From Prosthecobacter sp. (GTDB lineage: Bacteria; Verrucomicrobiota; Verrucomicrobiia; Verrucomicrobiales; Verrucomicrobiaceae): 36,158 nucleotides of DNA. The notes below the pieces were generated by a model. The model was not told where the DNA came from. It made no database searches and worked only from the letters and a program-made list of their open reading frames with translations. Both the position numbers and the translations under genes were made by a program. Positions within the stretch are counted from its first letter, which is position 1. The number at the start of each line of letters is the position of its first letter. Shown piece after piece: positions 24,885 to 34,199 of the stretch. The stretch spans positions 1 to 36,158 of the forward strand of contig JAURHS010000019.1 in assembly GCA_030833205.1 (NCBI GenBank), read 5' to 3'.

Positions 24885-27005
24885 GGTCGCGGTCTGGGGA
24901 AGGAATTGCACGGCATCGATGATGACATGGCCCTTGGTCTGGCCGTTGCTGATCTCGACGCTGCCCGCGCGCCCGGCTTTGAACTCAAAGCTGCCGAGCA
25001 CCCTGAGGTTGAATTTTCCAGCGGGTTTTTCCTGCTGATTGATGCGGTAGCTGCTGCTGCCTCCGGCATGCCGCACGGTGACCTCAACTTCCTGGGCGCG
25101 ATTGGCGAGGGCGCCATAACTCAGGGCCACCTGATAGCGTCCCGCCTTGGGCAAGTCGGGCGTGAAGGTTGCCCGCTGCATGCCCTTGCCAGCATCCCCG
25201 TCGTGGCGATAGCCAATCCCGAAGAAGCCGGCCGTGGTGTGGCCCTGAGCATCGAATCCCTCGCGCTGGGCTTCCTCGTCATCAACGACGATTCCGCCCG
25301 CCTGTTCCTTGGTGAACGATGCTGCTGCCGGGGCCTCCGGGCTTTCAAAATCCAGGACCTGCTTGTCGCGCAGCAGGCGCTGTTTTAGCGCCTCATAGGG
25401 GACTTGGGCCACATCGCAGTTCATTTCGATGGCCAGAGCGGCTGCGGTGGCCGCACTTTGCCCGAGAACCATGAAGACGGGCTCCATTCGAATGCTGCCA
25501 TAGGCGATGTGGCTTGAGCTCAGGCAGACGGGCACGAGCAGATTGCGGCACTGCTCCGGCTTGGGATAAATGCTGCGGTAGCTGATGGGGTAGGGGCGGC
25601 TGCCGATCTGCACATCACCCTCGTTGCGCACCCGGCCTTCCTTGGTCACATAGCGCTGCACATGGTGGCTGTCCATGTTGTAGGCTCCCATGCCGACGCT
25701 GTCCCCAACAACCTCCTGGCGGCGACAATTCCGTTCGCTCATCACATAGGAGGAAACCATGCGGCGCGCTTCGCGGACATAGAGTTGCCGTGGCCAATTG
25801 TCGTTGTCCTTAAACTCATCGCGGGCAAGGCCCAGGTTCTGGAAGGCTTTGCGGATGGCCTCAGGAACGCGGGGGTGATGGGCATAGGTCCACATCAGAC
25901 CCTTCTGCCAGGACTCATGGGCCTTGATGAGGCGCTCGCGCTCCTGGTGATTGGCCTCAGGATAGGTCCAGCTCATGCCGATGAAGTCGGTGCTGATGGC
26001 AAAGTTGTTGTTGGTGTCCGTCTTGCGATTTGGCATCCAGGTCGGGGCCCAGGAGAAGCGGGGGTCGCCAGCCTCGACATTGCGCAAGGCAAGTTCGTAG
26101 AGCTGCTCGTCATAATCGGCGGGTTTCTCCCATGGGCGTCGGTTTTCAGGTACATCCGTTGTGCACATGCGGAAGTTGTAGGCCTGCACCTTGTGATCCC
26201 CGGAGAATTCCATCCCAGCGTTTGGTTCAATGCCTGGCAGGAGACCGCTTTTCTGCTCGCCCTTGATGACATAGGGATCGACCTCCTTGATGAACTGGTG
26301 GTGGATGGCGCGCGCGGTCTGTACGCCATTGAGGGTTTCGTCATAGACGCTGTTGGCTTCTCGGCCCACATGATAGCTCACTCCCGCCTTGGCCATCAGA
26401 TCGCCTTCGTAGCTGCAATCCACGAAGACGCGACCAACGATGAGGGTCCCGCTCTCCATCCGAATTCTTGCGATGCGATGATCGGCGAGGATCACGCCCT
26501 GCTTAAGGTCAAGTCGTTCGCGGTGCAGGATGCGCAGTTTGCCCTTGGTTTCCTTGAGCATCTCCTCATACACCGCTGAGGCCACATGGGGTTCGAAGGT
26601 CCACATGCTGTCTTCCTTGGAGCTGGCCAGCCCATGGGGGCGGCGGGCAAAGTACTGCTCACGGGTTTCCCTCTGCCAACGCTCAGGGCGATCGTAGTAG
26701 GCAGCGATGTGCTGATAAAACTCGCGCGAGACTCCCCCAATGGCGCGCTTGTTGCCGATGTCGGTGGCGCCAAGGCCGCCGGTAGTCAATCCGCCAAGAT
26801 AGGCCGTCGGCTCGATGAGAATGGCAGTGTGGCCCTGGCGAACCGCAGCGATGCCTGCGGCAATTCCCGCGCTGGTGCCCCCGTAGATGACGACATCGGC
26901 CTCCAAGGTTTGGGCGGGCTGGGCTGCATGGACGGTGGGCGAATCCATGACGAGGGCAAGCAAGGCCTGGGTGGCCAGCAACAAGCAGCGGGAGGGAATG
27001 CACAT
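24879..27005 (-). CDS. Exported FAD-dependent oxidoreductase with C-terminal golvesin/xanthan-lyase-like domain
   Basis: Product of 708 residues with a signal (MCIPSRCLLLATQALLALVMDSPTVHA). The dinucleotide-binding fold DVVIYGGTSAGIAAGIAAVRQGH (about 38-60) and ILIEPTAYLGGLTTGGLGATD mark the FAD_oxidored family common in PVC bacteria and Bacteroidetes; RVFVDCSYEGDLMAKAG and the PISYRSIYP region follow. The last ~140 residues (from VVDDEEAQREGF) form a beta-rich domain like the golvesin/xanthan-lyase C-terminal domain (GRYQVALSY, VTVRHAGG, HVIIDAVQFLP). A carbohydrate-related redox role is inferred. A TACACT hexamer at 27017-27012 ends 6 bases before the ATG, which would give a leaderless message; no good -35 accompanies it. 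Confidence 0.87.
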   Translation of the reverse strand: MCIPSRCLLLATQALLALVMDSPTVHAAQPAQTLEADVVIYGGTSAGIAAGIAAVRQGHTAILIEPTAYLGGLTTGGLGATDIGNKRAIGGVSREFYQHIAAYYDRPERWQRETREQYFARRPHGLASSKEDSMWTFEPHVASAVYEEMLKETKGKLRILHRERLDLKQGVILADHRIARIRMESGTLIVGRVFVDCSYEGDLMAKAGVSYHVGREANSVYDETLNGVQTARAIHHQFIKEVDPYVIKGEQKSGLLPGIEPNAGMEFSGDHKVQAYNFRMCTTDVPENRRPWEKPADYDEQLYELALRNVEAGDPRFSWAPTWMPNRKTDTNNNFAISTDFIGMSWTYPEANHQERERLIKAHESWQKGLMWTYAHHPRVPEAIRKAFQNLGLARDEFKDNDNWPRQLYVREARRMVSSYVMSERNCRRQEVVGDSVGMGAYNMDSHHVQRYVTKEGRVRNEGDVQIGSRPYPISYRSIYPKPEQCRNLLVPVCLSSSHIAYGSIRMEPVFMVLGQSAATAAALAIEMNCDVAQVPYEALKQRLLRDKQVLDFESPEAPAAASFTKEQAGGIVVDDEEAQREGFDAQGHTTAGFFGIGYRHDGDAGKGMQRATFTPDLPKAGRYQVALSYGALANRAQEVEVTVRHAGGSSSYRINQQEKPAGKFNLRVLGSFEFKAGRAGSVEISNGQTKGHVIIDAVQFLPQTATK

Positions 27006-27050
27006 CGTTGTAGTGTAGCTGCAGTGTTTCTTTCAGGCAGCAAAAACCGC

Positions 27051-27076
27051 AAAAAACCCGATGGATGCACGGGTTT
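27051..27076 (-). terminator. Second terminator of the atp operon
   Basis: On the minus strand AAACCCG (27076-27070) pairs perfectly with CGGGTTT (27060-27054) across a 9-base loop, followed by TTT, GCGG and another T5. It lies just after the first terminator and shares its CCCG/CGGG core, giving a tandem arrangement before the oxidoreductase gene. Confidence 0.6.
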
Positions 27077-27095
27077 CTTGAGGGCGCATGGGCAC

Positions 27096-27130
27096 AAAAA
27101 ACCCGGCAGGCTCTGGGCTTGCCGGGTTTT
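27096..27130 (-). terminator. Main terminator of the atp operon
   Basis: A 12-bp stem with one mismatch: minus-strand AACCCGGCAAGC (27128-27117), loop of 5 bases, GCCTGCCGGGTT (27111-27100), then a T run (27099-27096). It begins 20 bases after the atpC stop. A short A/T run on the other side would also allow some activity in the plus direction. Confidence 0.85.
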
Positions 27131-27147
27131 GTCGGATCGAGGGAGGG

Positions 27148-27564
27148 TTAGACAGCGCGGCGCTTGCGGCGGATGTGCAGCTGTGCCGTGCAACGCTGGA
27201 TGCTGGCCATGACGGCTGCAACCTCCTCTTGTTGCTCGCCGGGTTTGAGGCCGTCGAGAGTCTGCTTGGCACGCTCCAAGGCCTGCTCGATGGCGGCCTC
27301 GTCAATGCTCTCCACATCAACAGCCATGTCGGTGAGGATGCGGGCGTAGGCACCCGTAATCTCCACCAAACCCTCGCCAACAACGAGGTTGGTGGTGCTG
27401 CCTGCATTGTGCAGGCGCAGCTCACCGTAGTTCATGGTGGTGATCAGGGGGGCGTGCATTGGCAACACGCCGATTTCACCCTGCACTCCGGGCAGCTCAA
27501 CGCTGTCCACCGAGCCACGGAAGATGCTGGCCTCAGGTGTGACGATTTCCAGATTCAGGGGCAT
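27148..27564 (-). CDS. atpC: F-type ATP synthase epsilon subunit
   Basis: Central-stalk subunit of F1, 138 residues, normal length. The N-terminal beta-sandwich begins MPLNLEIVTPEASIFRG and carries the hallmark LPGVQGEIGVLPMHAPLITTM; the C-terminal helical part (from SIDEAAIEQALERAKQ) can act as the inhibitory hairpin. It ends in a basic segment (HIRRKRRAV). Last gene of the operon, 24 bases after atpD, followed by two terminators. No Shine-Dalgarno is present; the leader is pyrimidine-rich. Confidence 0.96.
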   Translation of the reverse strand: MPLNLEIVTPEASIFRGSVDSVELPGVQGEIGVLPMHAPLITTMNYGELRLHNAGSTTNLVVGEGLVEITGAYARILTDMAVDVESIDEAAIEQALERAKQTLDGLKPGEQQEEVAAVMASIQRCTAQLHIRRKRRAV

Positions 27565-27588
27565 GGCGGCAACGAGGGGAGGACGGTC

Positions 27589-29963
<2,375 letters not shown>

Positions 29964-30004
29964 GGGAGGCGGGGCTTCCGGCGAATGGACTCAGGGTTGA
30001 GGGA

Positions 30005-31534
30005 TCACTTCCAAGCGGACTTGAAGTCCTCAAGGGCTGCCTTGATGTCGGCCTCGACATTGTCCAAAGCCTTCTCGTTGCCGAGCTTCTCGATCAGACT
30101 GGCCTTGCGCTCTTCGAGGAAGCTCTCGAGCTTGGCTTGGAACTCCTTGACGCGGTCAACGCTGACGCTGTCGAAGTAGCCCTTCTGCATCGCGTAGAGA
30201 CTGATCACCATGATGGGCAGGCTCTTGGGCTGGTACTGCTGCTGCTTGAAGAGCTCAACGATGCGCTGACCGCGATCAAGCTTGGCCTTGGTGGCGGCAT
30301 CGAGGTCCGATCCAAACTGGGCGAAGGCTGCCAACTCACGGAACTGAGCGAGGTCCAGCTTGGTGGTCCCTGAAACCTTCTTGATGGCCTTGGTTTGAGC
30401 CGCACTGCCGACGCGGGAGACCGAGAGACCCACGGAGATCGCCGGACGAATGCCCTGGTAGAACAGATCAGTCTCAAGGAAGATTTGTCCGTCCGTGATG
30501 GAGATCACATTGGTGGGGATGTAGGCGGACACATCGCCGGCCTGGGTCTCAATGATCGGCAGAGCCGTCAGCGAGCCGCCGCCGTAGTTTTCATTGACGC
30601 GGGCGCTGCGCTCAAGGAGGCGGGAGTGCAGGTAGAACACATCACCGGGATAGGCTTCGCGGCCTGAGGGGCGCTTGAGCACCAGCGAGACCTGGCGGTA
30701 GGCAACAGCCTGCTTGGAGAGGTCATCGAACACGATCAGCGCGTCCATGCCCTGATCCATGAACCACTCGCCAATGGCGCAACCGGTGTAGGGGGCAAGG
30801 TATTGGTTCACTGCGCTGTCAGAGGCGGAGGCATTGACGATCACGGTGTAATCCATGGCTCCGGCGTCCTCGAGTGTCTTCACCACACGAGCCACATTGG
30901 ACTGCTTCTGGCCGATGGCGACATAGATGCAGTAGAGAGGCTTGTGGCCCTGGAGCTTGCCCTGCTCTGCAGCGCGATTTTGCTTGGCCTGCGAGATGAT
31001 GGTGTCCACTGCAATGGTGGTCTTGCCGGTGGCGCGGTCGCCGATGATGAGCTCGCGTTGGCCACGGCCGATGGGAATCATGGCGTCGATGGACATGATG
31101 CCCGTTTGCACCGGAACGGAGACGGACTTGCGGGTGATGATGCCAGGGGCGATTTTCTCAACAGGGTACTGGGCATCGGCCTTGATGTCGCCCTTGCCGT
31201 CAACCGGCAGGCCGAGGGTATTGACGACGCGTCCAAGCAAACCCTTGCCCACTGGCACGGAAAGCAGCTTGCCTGTGGTGCGCACCTCGGTGCCAGCCTT
31301 GATGTGCTCGCCGCTTCCCAAAAGCACGCAACCGACTTCGGTTTCTTCGAGGTTGAGGGCCAGGCCGTAGAGGCCTCCGGGGAACTCAATCATCTCGTTG
31401 AGCATCACGTCACTGAGGCCTTCGATTTTGGCGGCACCGTCACCGATCTCGCGCACGATACCGACATTGGACTTGTTGACTGCCGTCTTGAGGTTGGCGA
31501 TTTGGGATTCGATCTCCTGGAGGATGTTGCTCAT
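30005..31534 (-). CDS. atpA: F-type ATP synthase alpha subunit
   Basis: Non-catalytic nucleotide-binding subunit of F1, 509 residues. Walker A loop GDRATGKT (165-172) after [10 protein letters not shown]; the segment [20 protein letters not shown] (here [17 protein letters not shown]) carries the Arg that reaches into the catalytic site of beta; [35 protein letters not shown] is split here only for description and lies near 265-300. The start [12 protein letters not shown] is usual. It follows atpH by 48 bases with a G-poor leader lacking a Shine-Dalgarno. Confidence 0.97.
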   Translation of the reverse strand: MSNILQEIESQIANLKTAVNKSNVGIVREIGDGAAKIEGLSDVMLNEMIEFPGGLYGLALNLEETEVGCVLLGSGEHIKAGTEVRTTGKLLSVPVGKGLLGRVVNTLGLPVDGKGDIKADAQYPVEKIAPGIITRKSVSVPVQTGIMSIDAMIPIGRGQRELIIGDRATGKTTIAVDTIISQAKQNRAAEQGKLQGHKPLYCIYVAIGQKQSNVARVVKTLEDAGAMDYTVIVNASASDSAVNQYLAPYTGCAIGEWFMDQGMDALIVFDDLSKQAVAYRQVSLVLKRPSGREAYPGDVFYLHSRLLERSARVNENYGGGSLTALPIIETQAGDVSAYIPTNVISITDGQIFLETDLFYQGIRPAISVGLSVSRVGSAAQTKAIKKVSGTTKLDLAQFRELAAFAQFGSDLDAATKAKLDRGQRIVELFKQQQYQPKSLPIMVISLYAMQKGYFDSVSVDRVKEFQAKLESFLEERKASLIEKLGNEKALDNVEADIKAALEDFKSAWK

Positions 31535-31582
31535 AAGAAGGGTTTTGGAAGGAACTTAAGGTTGAAGGGGGCTTGGATGGGT

Positions 31583-31978
31583 TCAGGCAAGGGCGGCGGC
31601 CAATTGGTCGAGGCGGGCCCTGACGCTGCCGTCCCAGACATCCGATCCGACTTGAATGCGCATGCCGCCAAGCAGGTCTGGGTTCACGCTGTACTCAAGG
31701 CTGAGGCTGCGGCCGTACTGTTTGCTGAGGCTGTTGGCCAGGGTTTGACGCTGGGCCTCGTCAAGGGGGCTGGCGCTCTCAACATTGGCGCGCCCGTTTT
31801 TGATTTCGGCTGCGATCAGGTTGGAGAGATTGCTGAGGATGGCGAGAGCACCGCGTGGCTTGCTCTGGGCGATGTGCGCCACCACGGCTCGCACGCGGGA
31901 CTCGTCGAGGCTGCCGTTGTTGAGGCAGACGCGGAAGAGTTGGCGCGAAGTGCGGCGGGCTTCCTTGCTGATTTTCAT
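31583..31978 (-). CDS. atpH: F-type ATP synthase delta subunit, short form
   Basis: Peripheral-stalk subunit joining F1 to subunit b. At 131 residues it is some 45 shorter than the usual 175-180; the missing part lies in the N-terminal helical domain that binds alpha. The C-terminal part is recognisable: ANVESASPLDEAQRQTLANS and NPDLLGGMRIQVGSDVWDGSVRARLDQL, the signature segment of the delta/OSCP family. The start MKISKEARRTSRQLFRVCL is ATG 31978, 26 bases after atpF, and no longer open frame would restore the missing part. I recall similarly short forms in Verrucomicrobiota, so it is probably lineage-typical rather than damaged. Confidence 0.9.
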   Translation of the reverse strand: MKISKEARRTSRQLFRVCLNNGSLDESRVRAVVAHIAQSKPRGALAILSNLSNLIAAEIKNGRANVESASPLDEAQRQTLANSLSKQYGRSLSLEYSVNPDLLGGMRIQVGSDVWDGSVRARLDQLAAALA

Positions 31979-32004
31979 GGTGGCCTTGGTGTCGGGGCTT
32001 GGGC

Positions 32005-32556
32005 TTAGATCTTGGCCGCGGTTTCCTGATTGATGCGGGACTGGTCTTCGCTCGTGAGGACCTTGCCAGTCACCTTGCTGGTGGCGTCGGCAACGAGGCG
32101 TCCGAACTCGCGCTTGAGTTGGGCAAGAATCTGTTCCTGCTCGCGCTGTGCGGCCTCCCGGGCCTTGGCAACGATTTGATTGGCCTCATGAACGGCGTCC
32201 TGTTGACGCTTTTCAGCGAGGGCCTTGGCGCTGTCGCCAGCCTCCTGGATGAGACGCGCAGCGTCTTGGTTGGCCTTGTCGAGGACGGCCTGAGCGTTTT
32301 GTTGGGCCTGCTCGAGATCGCGGGCGATTTTCTCAAGTTTGGCCTCGCCATCTGCAATGCGGGCGCGGCGTTGCTCAAGCATGCCGAGGATGGGGCCGAA
32401 GGCGAACTTGTTGAGGATGAAATAAACCGCCAAAAAGATCAGGACCTGGGCGAGAAACTTGTCGGTGGCCAAGCCGAACTTGGAAACGATCTCCGCAGCT
32501 GGGTTGGCGGCAAGCAGTGGCGCGGCAAAAGCCTGAAGTGGCGCGGTGGGAATCAT
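32005..32556 (-). CDS. atpF: F-type ATP synthase subunit b
   Basis: Peripheral stalk of Fo, 183 residues from ATG 32556. A membrane segment (about 35-52, FLAQVLIFLAVYFILNKF) is followed by the conserved FGPILGMLEQRRARIADGEAKL and a long charged coiled coil rich in Ala, Gln, Glu and Lys. The N-terminal ~30 residues are unusually hydrophobic and Ala/Pro-rich (MIPTAPLQAFAAPLLAANPA). An upstream in-frame extension overlaps the leader and is rejected. Only one b-type gene is seen, so a homodimer is expected. The atpE-atpF gap holds a strong hairpin. Confidence 0.94.
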   Translation of the reverse strand: MIPTAPLQAFAAPLLAANPAAEIVSKFGLATDKFLAQVLIFLAVYFILNKFAFGPILGMLEQRRARIADGEAKLEKIARDLEQAQQNAQAVLDKANQDAARLIQEAGDSAKALAEKRQQDAVHEANQIVAKAREAAQREQEQILAQLKREFGRLVADATSKVTGKVLTSEDQSRINQETAAKI

Positions 32557-32610
32557 GACGGAGAGAGGGCAGCGGGGGCGATGACTGAATACGCGAACAA
32601 ACAAAGGGAG

Positions 32611-32638
32611 GCGCGGGGATGGCAGGCCATCCCCGCGC
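32611..32638 (-). other. Strong intercistronic hairpin between atpE and atpF
   Basis: GCGCGGGGATGG (32611-32622) and CCATCCCCGCGC (32627-32638) form a perfect 12-bp GC-rich stem with a 4-base loop. It begins 7 bases after the atpE stop. On the minus strand it is followed by CTCCC and TTTGTTTG rather than a clean T run, so it is more likely an RNA-stability or partial-termination element than a full terminator. Confidence 0.8.
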
Positions 32639-32645
32639 GGAAGAC

Positions 32646-32891
32646 TTACTTGCTGACGAAGAAGGCAAGAATGCCGAGGCCTTCAGCGAGGGCCATGGCA
32701 ATAATGCCAAGGGTCAGGATGTTGCCGAAGGCGCCAGGATTGCGGCCAACGGCCTCAACGGCCTTGGAGCCGATCAGGCCCACGCCAATGGCTGCGCCGG
32801 CGCCGCCGACGGCCTGGGTGATGTTGCCGGCGACTCCGGAGGGAACTGCGGCGGCTGCTTCAGCAGCCATGGAGATGAGGTCAAGGGTCAT
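32646..32891 (-). CDS. atpE: F-type ATP synthase subunit c
   Basis: Proteolipid of the c-ring, 81 residues, two membrane helices joined by the polar loop with VGRNPGA. The ion-binding carboxylate is Glu70 (AMALAEGLGI). The N-terminal helix reads GGAGAAIGVGLIGSKAVEAVGRNP; the position of the sodium-binding Gln of Na+-type rings holds Val, and the residue after Glu70 is Gly, so proton coupling is expected. The Gly-rich helix gives close ring packing. It lies between an A/C-rich leader and a strong hairpin. Many copies per complex are needed, and these elements may raise its yield. Confidence 0.96.
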   Translation of the reverse strand: MTLDLISMAAEAAAAVPSGVAGNITQAVGGAGAAIGVGLIGSKAVEAVGRNPGAFGNILTLGIIAMALAEGLGILAFFVSK

Positions 32892-32924
32892 GTGGGTTTC
32901 TGGGTTTTGGTTTTGTTGTTTCGT
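32892..32924 (-). promoter_or_regulatory. A/C-rich, G-poor leader of atpE
   Basis: The 33 bases before the atpE ATG on the minus strand consist almost wholly of A and C with three G and no T. They cannot fold on themselves and contain no Shine-Dalgarno. Such leaders favour ribosome loading, possibly through protein S1, and recall the translational enhancer before E. coli atpE in role though not in sequence. Confidence 0.5.
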
Positions 32925-32964
32925 CCGCAGTCACGCGCTTGGCATGATCCTGTGGGCAAAGGGC

Positions 32965-33894
32965 TTAGTGGTGGGCTTCGTCGCCGTGGTCGTCGTGGGT
33001 GGTGGAGAGCTGGATGTACACCGTGCACAGCAGCGTGAAGACGATGGCCTGCAGCAGGCCGACGAGCAGCTCCATGAAATAGAAGGGGAAGGGGATCAGC
33101 ACGCTGCCGATGAAACTGGCGACAGGACCAGCCTTGTCGAGAAGGGCGCCGAGGGTGTGCAGCACGCTTTCTCCAGCGAAGATGTTGCCGTAAAGACGCA
33201 CGGAGAGGGTCATGGGGCGCAGCACAATCGAGACGATTTCAATCACGCCCACAAAAAGGAACACGAGGCCTACGACCATGCCCATCAGCCCCTTGAGGCC
33301 CCCCTTGGGCCCGAAGGTGTGAACCAGGAATCCCCAAACACCAACCTCGCGCAGTGTCAGAACCAGCCAGACAACGAATGCCGTGCAGGCCAAGGCCAGG
33401 GTGGCGTTGAGGTCGGCAGTCGGGGGGCGCAACAGGGGTTCGTGAACTTCGGAGAGACCGAAGGAAACCAGGTTGGCGGCGCTGGCGGCCTCGCCGTGGC
33501 CGATGGTGCCCACGCCAGGAATCAGGCCAAACCAGTTCGAGACCAAAATGTAAAGGAACAAGGTCCCAAGAAGGGGGAAGGCCAACTTGGCCTGCTTGGG
33601 CCCAACGATGCCCTCGACGCGGTTGTAGAGAAACTCGATGATAAACTCAAAGAGGTTCTGCATCTTGTGCGGAACCAGGGTCATGCCCTTGGTGGCCTTG
33701 CTGGCCAAGAGATAAATCAGGCCCAAAACGATCAGGGCGACCACCACGGAGTTGGTCACGAAATCAAAGGTGCTCATCCCAGCGTGGGCCTCGCCGTGGC
33801 TGCCATGCAGCACTTCCTGCAATTCGAGGGCCTTGGGGCTGACGACAGCCAGCACAGGCATGAGACAGGCGGGGGCAATGGCGGCTGGGAACAT
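32965..33894 (-). CDS. atpB: F-type ATP synthase subunit a
   Basis: Stator half-channel of Fo, 309 residues from ATG 33894. The N-terminus is a hydrophobic, signal-like segment (MFPAAIAPACLMPVLAVVSP) followed by a His-rich stretch (VLHGSHGEAHAG), then several membrane helices. The essential Arg lies in MTLSVRLYGNIFAGE; the conserved TADLNATLALA and SNWFGLIPG segments are present. The C-terminus is unusually His/Asp-rich (STTHDDHGDEAHH). An upstream in-frame 28 codons cover the promoter and are rejected. First gene of the operon; no atpI is seen before it. Confidence 0.95.
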   Translation of the reverse strand: MFPAAIAPACLMPVLAVVSPKALELQEVLHGSHGEAHAGMSTFDFVTNSVVVALIVLGLIYLLASKATKGMTLVPHKMQNLFEFIIEFLYNRVEGIVGPKQAKLAFPLLGTLFLYILVSNWFGLIPGVGTIGHGEAASAANLVSFGLSEVHEPLLRPPTADLNATLALACTAFVVWLVLTLREVGVWGFLVHTFGPKGGLKGLMGMVVGLVFLFVGVIEIVSIVLRPMTLSVRLYGNIFAGESVLHTLGALLDKAGPVASFIGSVLIPFPFYFMELLVGLLQAIVFTLLCTVYIQLSTTHDDHGDEAHH

Positions 33895-33949
33895 GAAGGC
33901 TAGGGTGCGCAGGGTGGCCAATATCCCGTGAAAGGGGGAAGGGCAGCGC

Positions 33950-33978
33950 TTTCTAGCCAGCCCCAAAGGGGGTCGCAA
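33950..33978 (-). promoter_or_regulatory. Possible promoter of the atp operon
   Basis: On the minus strand TTGCGA (33978-33973), a 17-base spacer and TAGAAA (33955-33950); a start near 33943 leaves a leader of about 49 bases. A second option is the -10 TAGGGC at 33984-33979, next to the palindrome, which would then lie over its -35/-10 spacer. Confidence 0.5.
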
Positions 33979-33984
33979 GCCCTA

Positions 33985-34004
33985 TTTGTGAAAAATTTCA
34001 CAAA
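33985..34004. promoter_or_regulatory. Rex-like (or CRP-like) operator before the atp operon
   Basis: TTTGTGAAAAATTTCACAAA is a perfect palindrome: 9-bp arms and a 2-base centre. Its inner 18 bases fit the Rex pattern TTGTGAAnnnnTTCACAA at every fixed position. They also fit the CRP pattern TGTGAn6TCACA. Rex is the NADH/NAD+-sensing repressor, known to control the atp operon in Streptomyces. The site lies 7 bases upstream of the TTGCGA box and directly abuts the TAGGGC box. Confidence 0.7.
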
Positions 34005-34022
34005 GTCCCCGAGTGGAGGCTT

Positions 34023-34199
34023 TCAGGGCTGTTTCGGGGGGTGAACCTTCGGTTTCACGGGACAGTCGCAGGCCCCTCCACAGCCGTGGTTGGATTTTGA
34101 CCTTCGGCGCATTGCCCGCTGCAAAAAAAGGGCACTGACGACGATGACGGTGAGCGGAGCCAACCAAGACTGAGTCTGCGCATCGAGGGGGGTCAACAT
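34023..34199 (-). CDS. Small Cys-rich single-pass membrane protein
   Basis: Product of 58 residues: a membrane helix (about 12-27, WLAPLTVIVVSALFLQ), a basic stop-transfer patch (RAMRRRSKSN) and a Cys motif GCGGACDCP (Cys40, Cys44, Cys46) followed by a Pro/Lys tail. This layout resembles the small FeoB-associated Cys-rich membrane proteins, but no feo gene is present. Its ATG overlaps the moeA stop by 7 bases, so translation is coupled to moeA. The Cys group could bind iron-sulfur or another metal; this is inference. A longer open frame upstream lies inside moeA and is not used. Confidence 0.65.
   Translation of the reverse strand: MLTPLDAQTQSWLAPLTVIVVSALFLQRAMRRRSKSNHGCGGACDCPVKPKVHPPKQP

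Noticed and set aside
32646..32891. Sodium-type c-ring
   Set aside because: The Gln position holds Val and Glu70 is followed by Gly, unlike Na+-binding rings.
31999..33903. Open frame of 634 codons on the plus strand across atpF-atpB
   Set aside because: It is antisense to four clearly conserved ATP synthase genes; composition (Gly/Glu/His/Gln-rich without a domain) is that of a shadow frame in GC-rich DNA.
33985..34004. The atp palindrome as terminator of the moeA operon
   Set aside because: A/T-rich stem without a following T run; fits an operator better.
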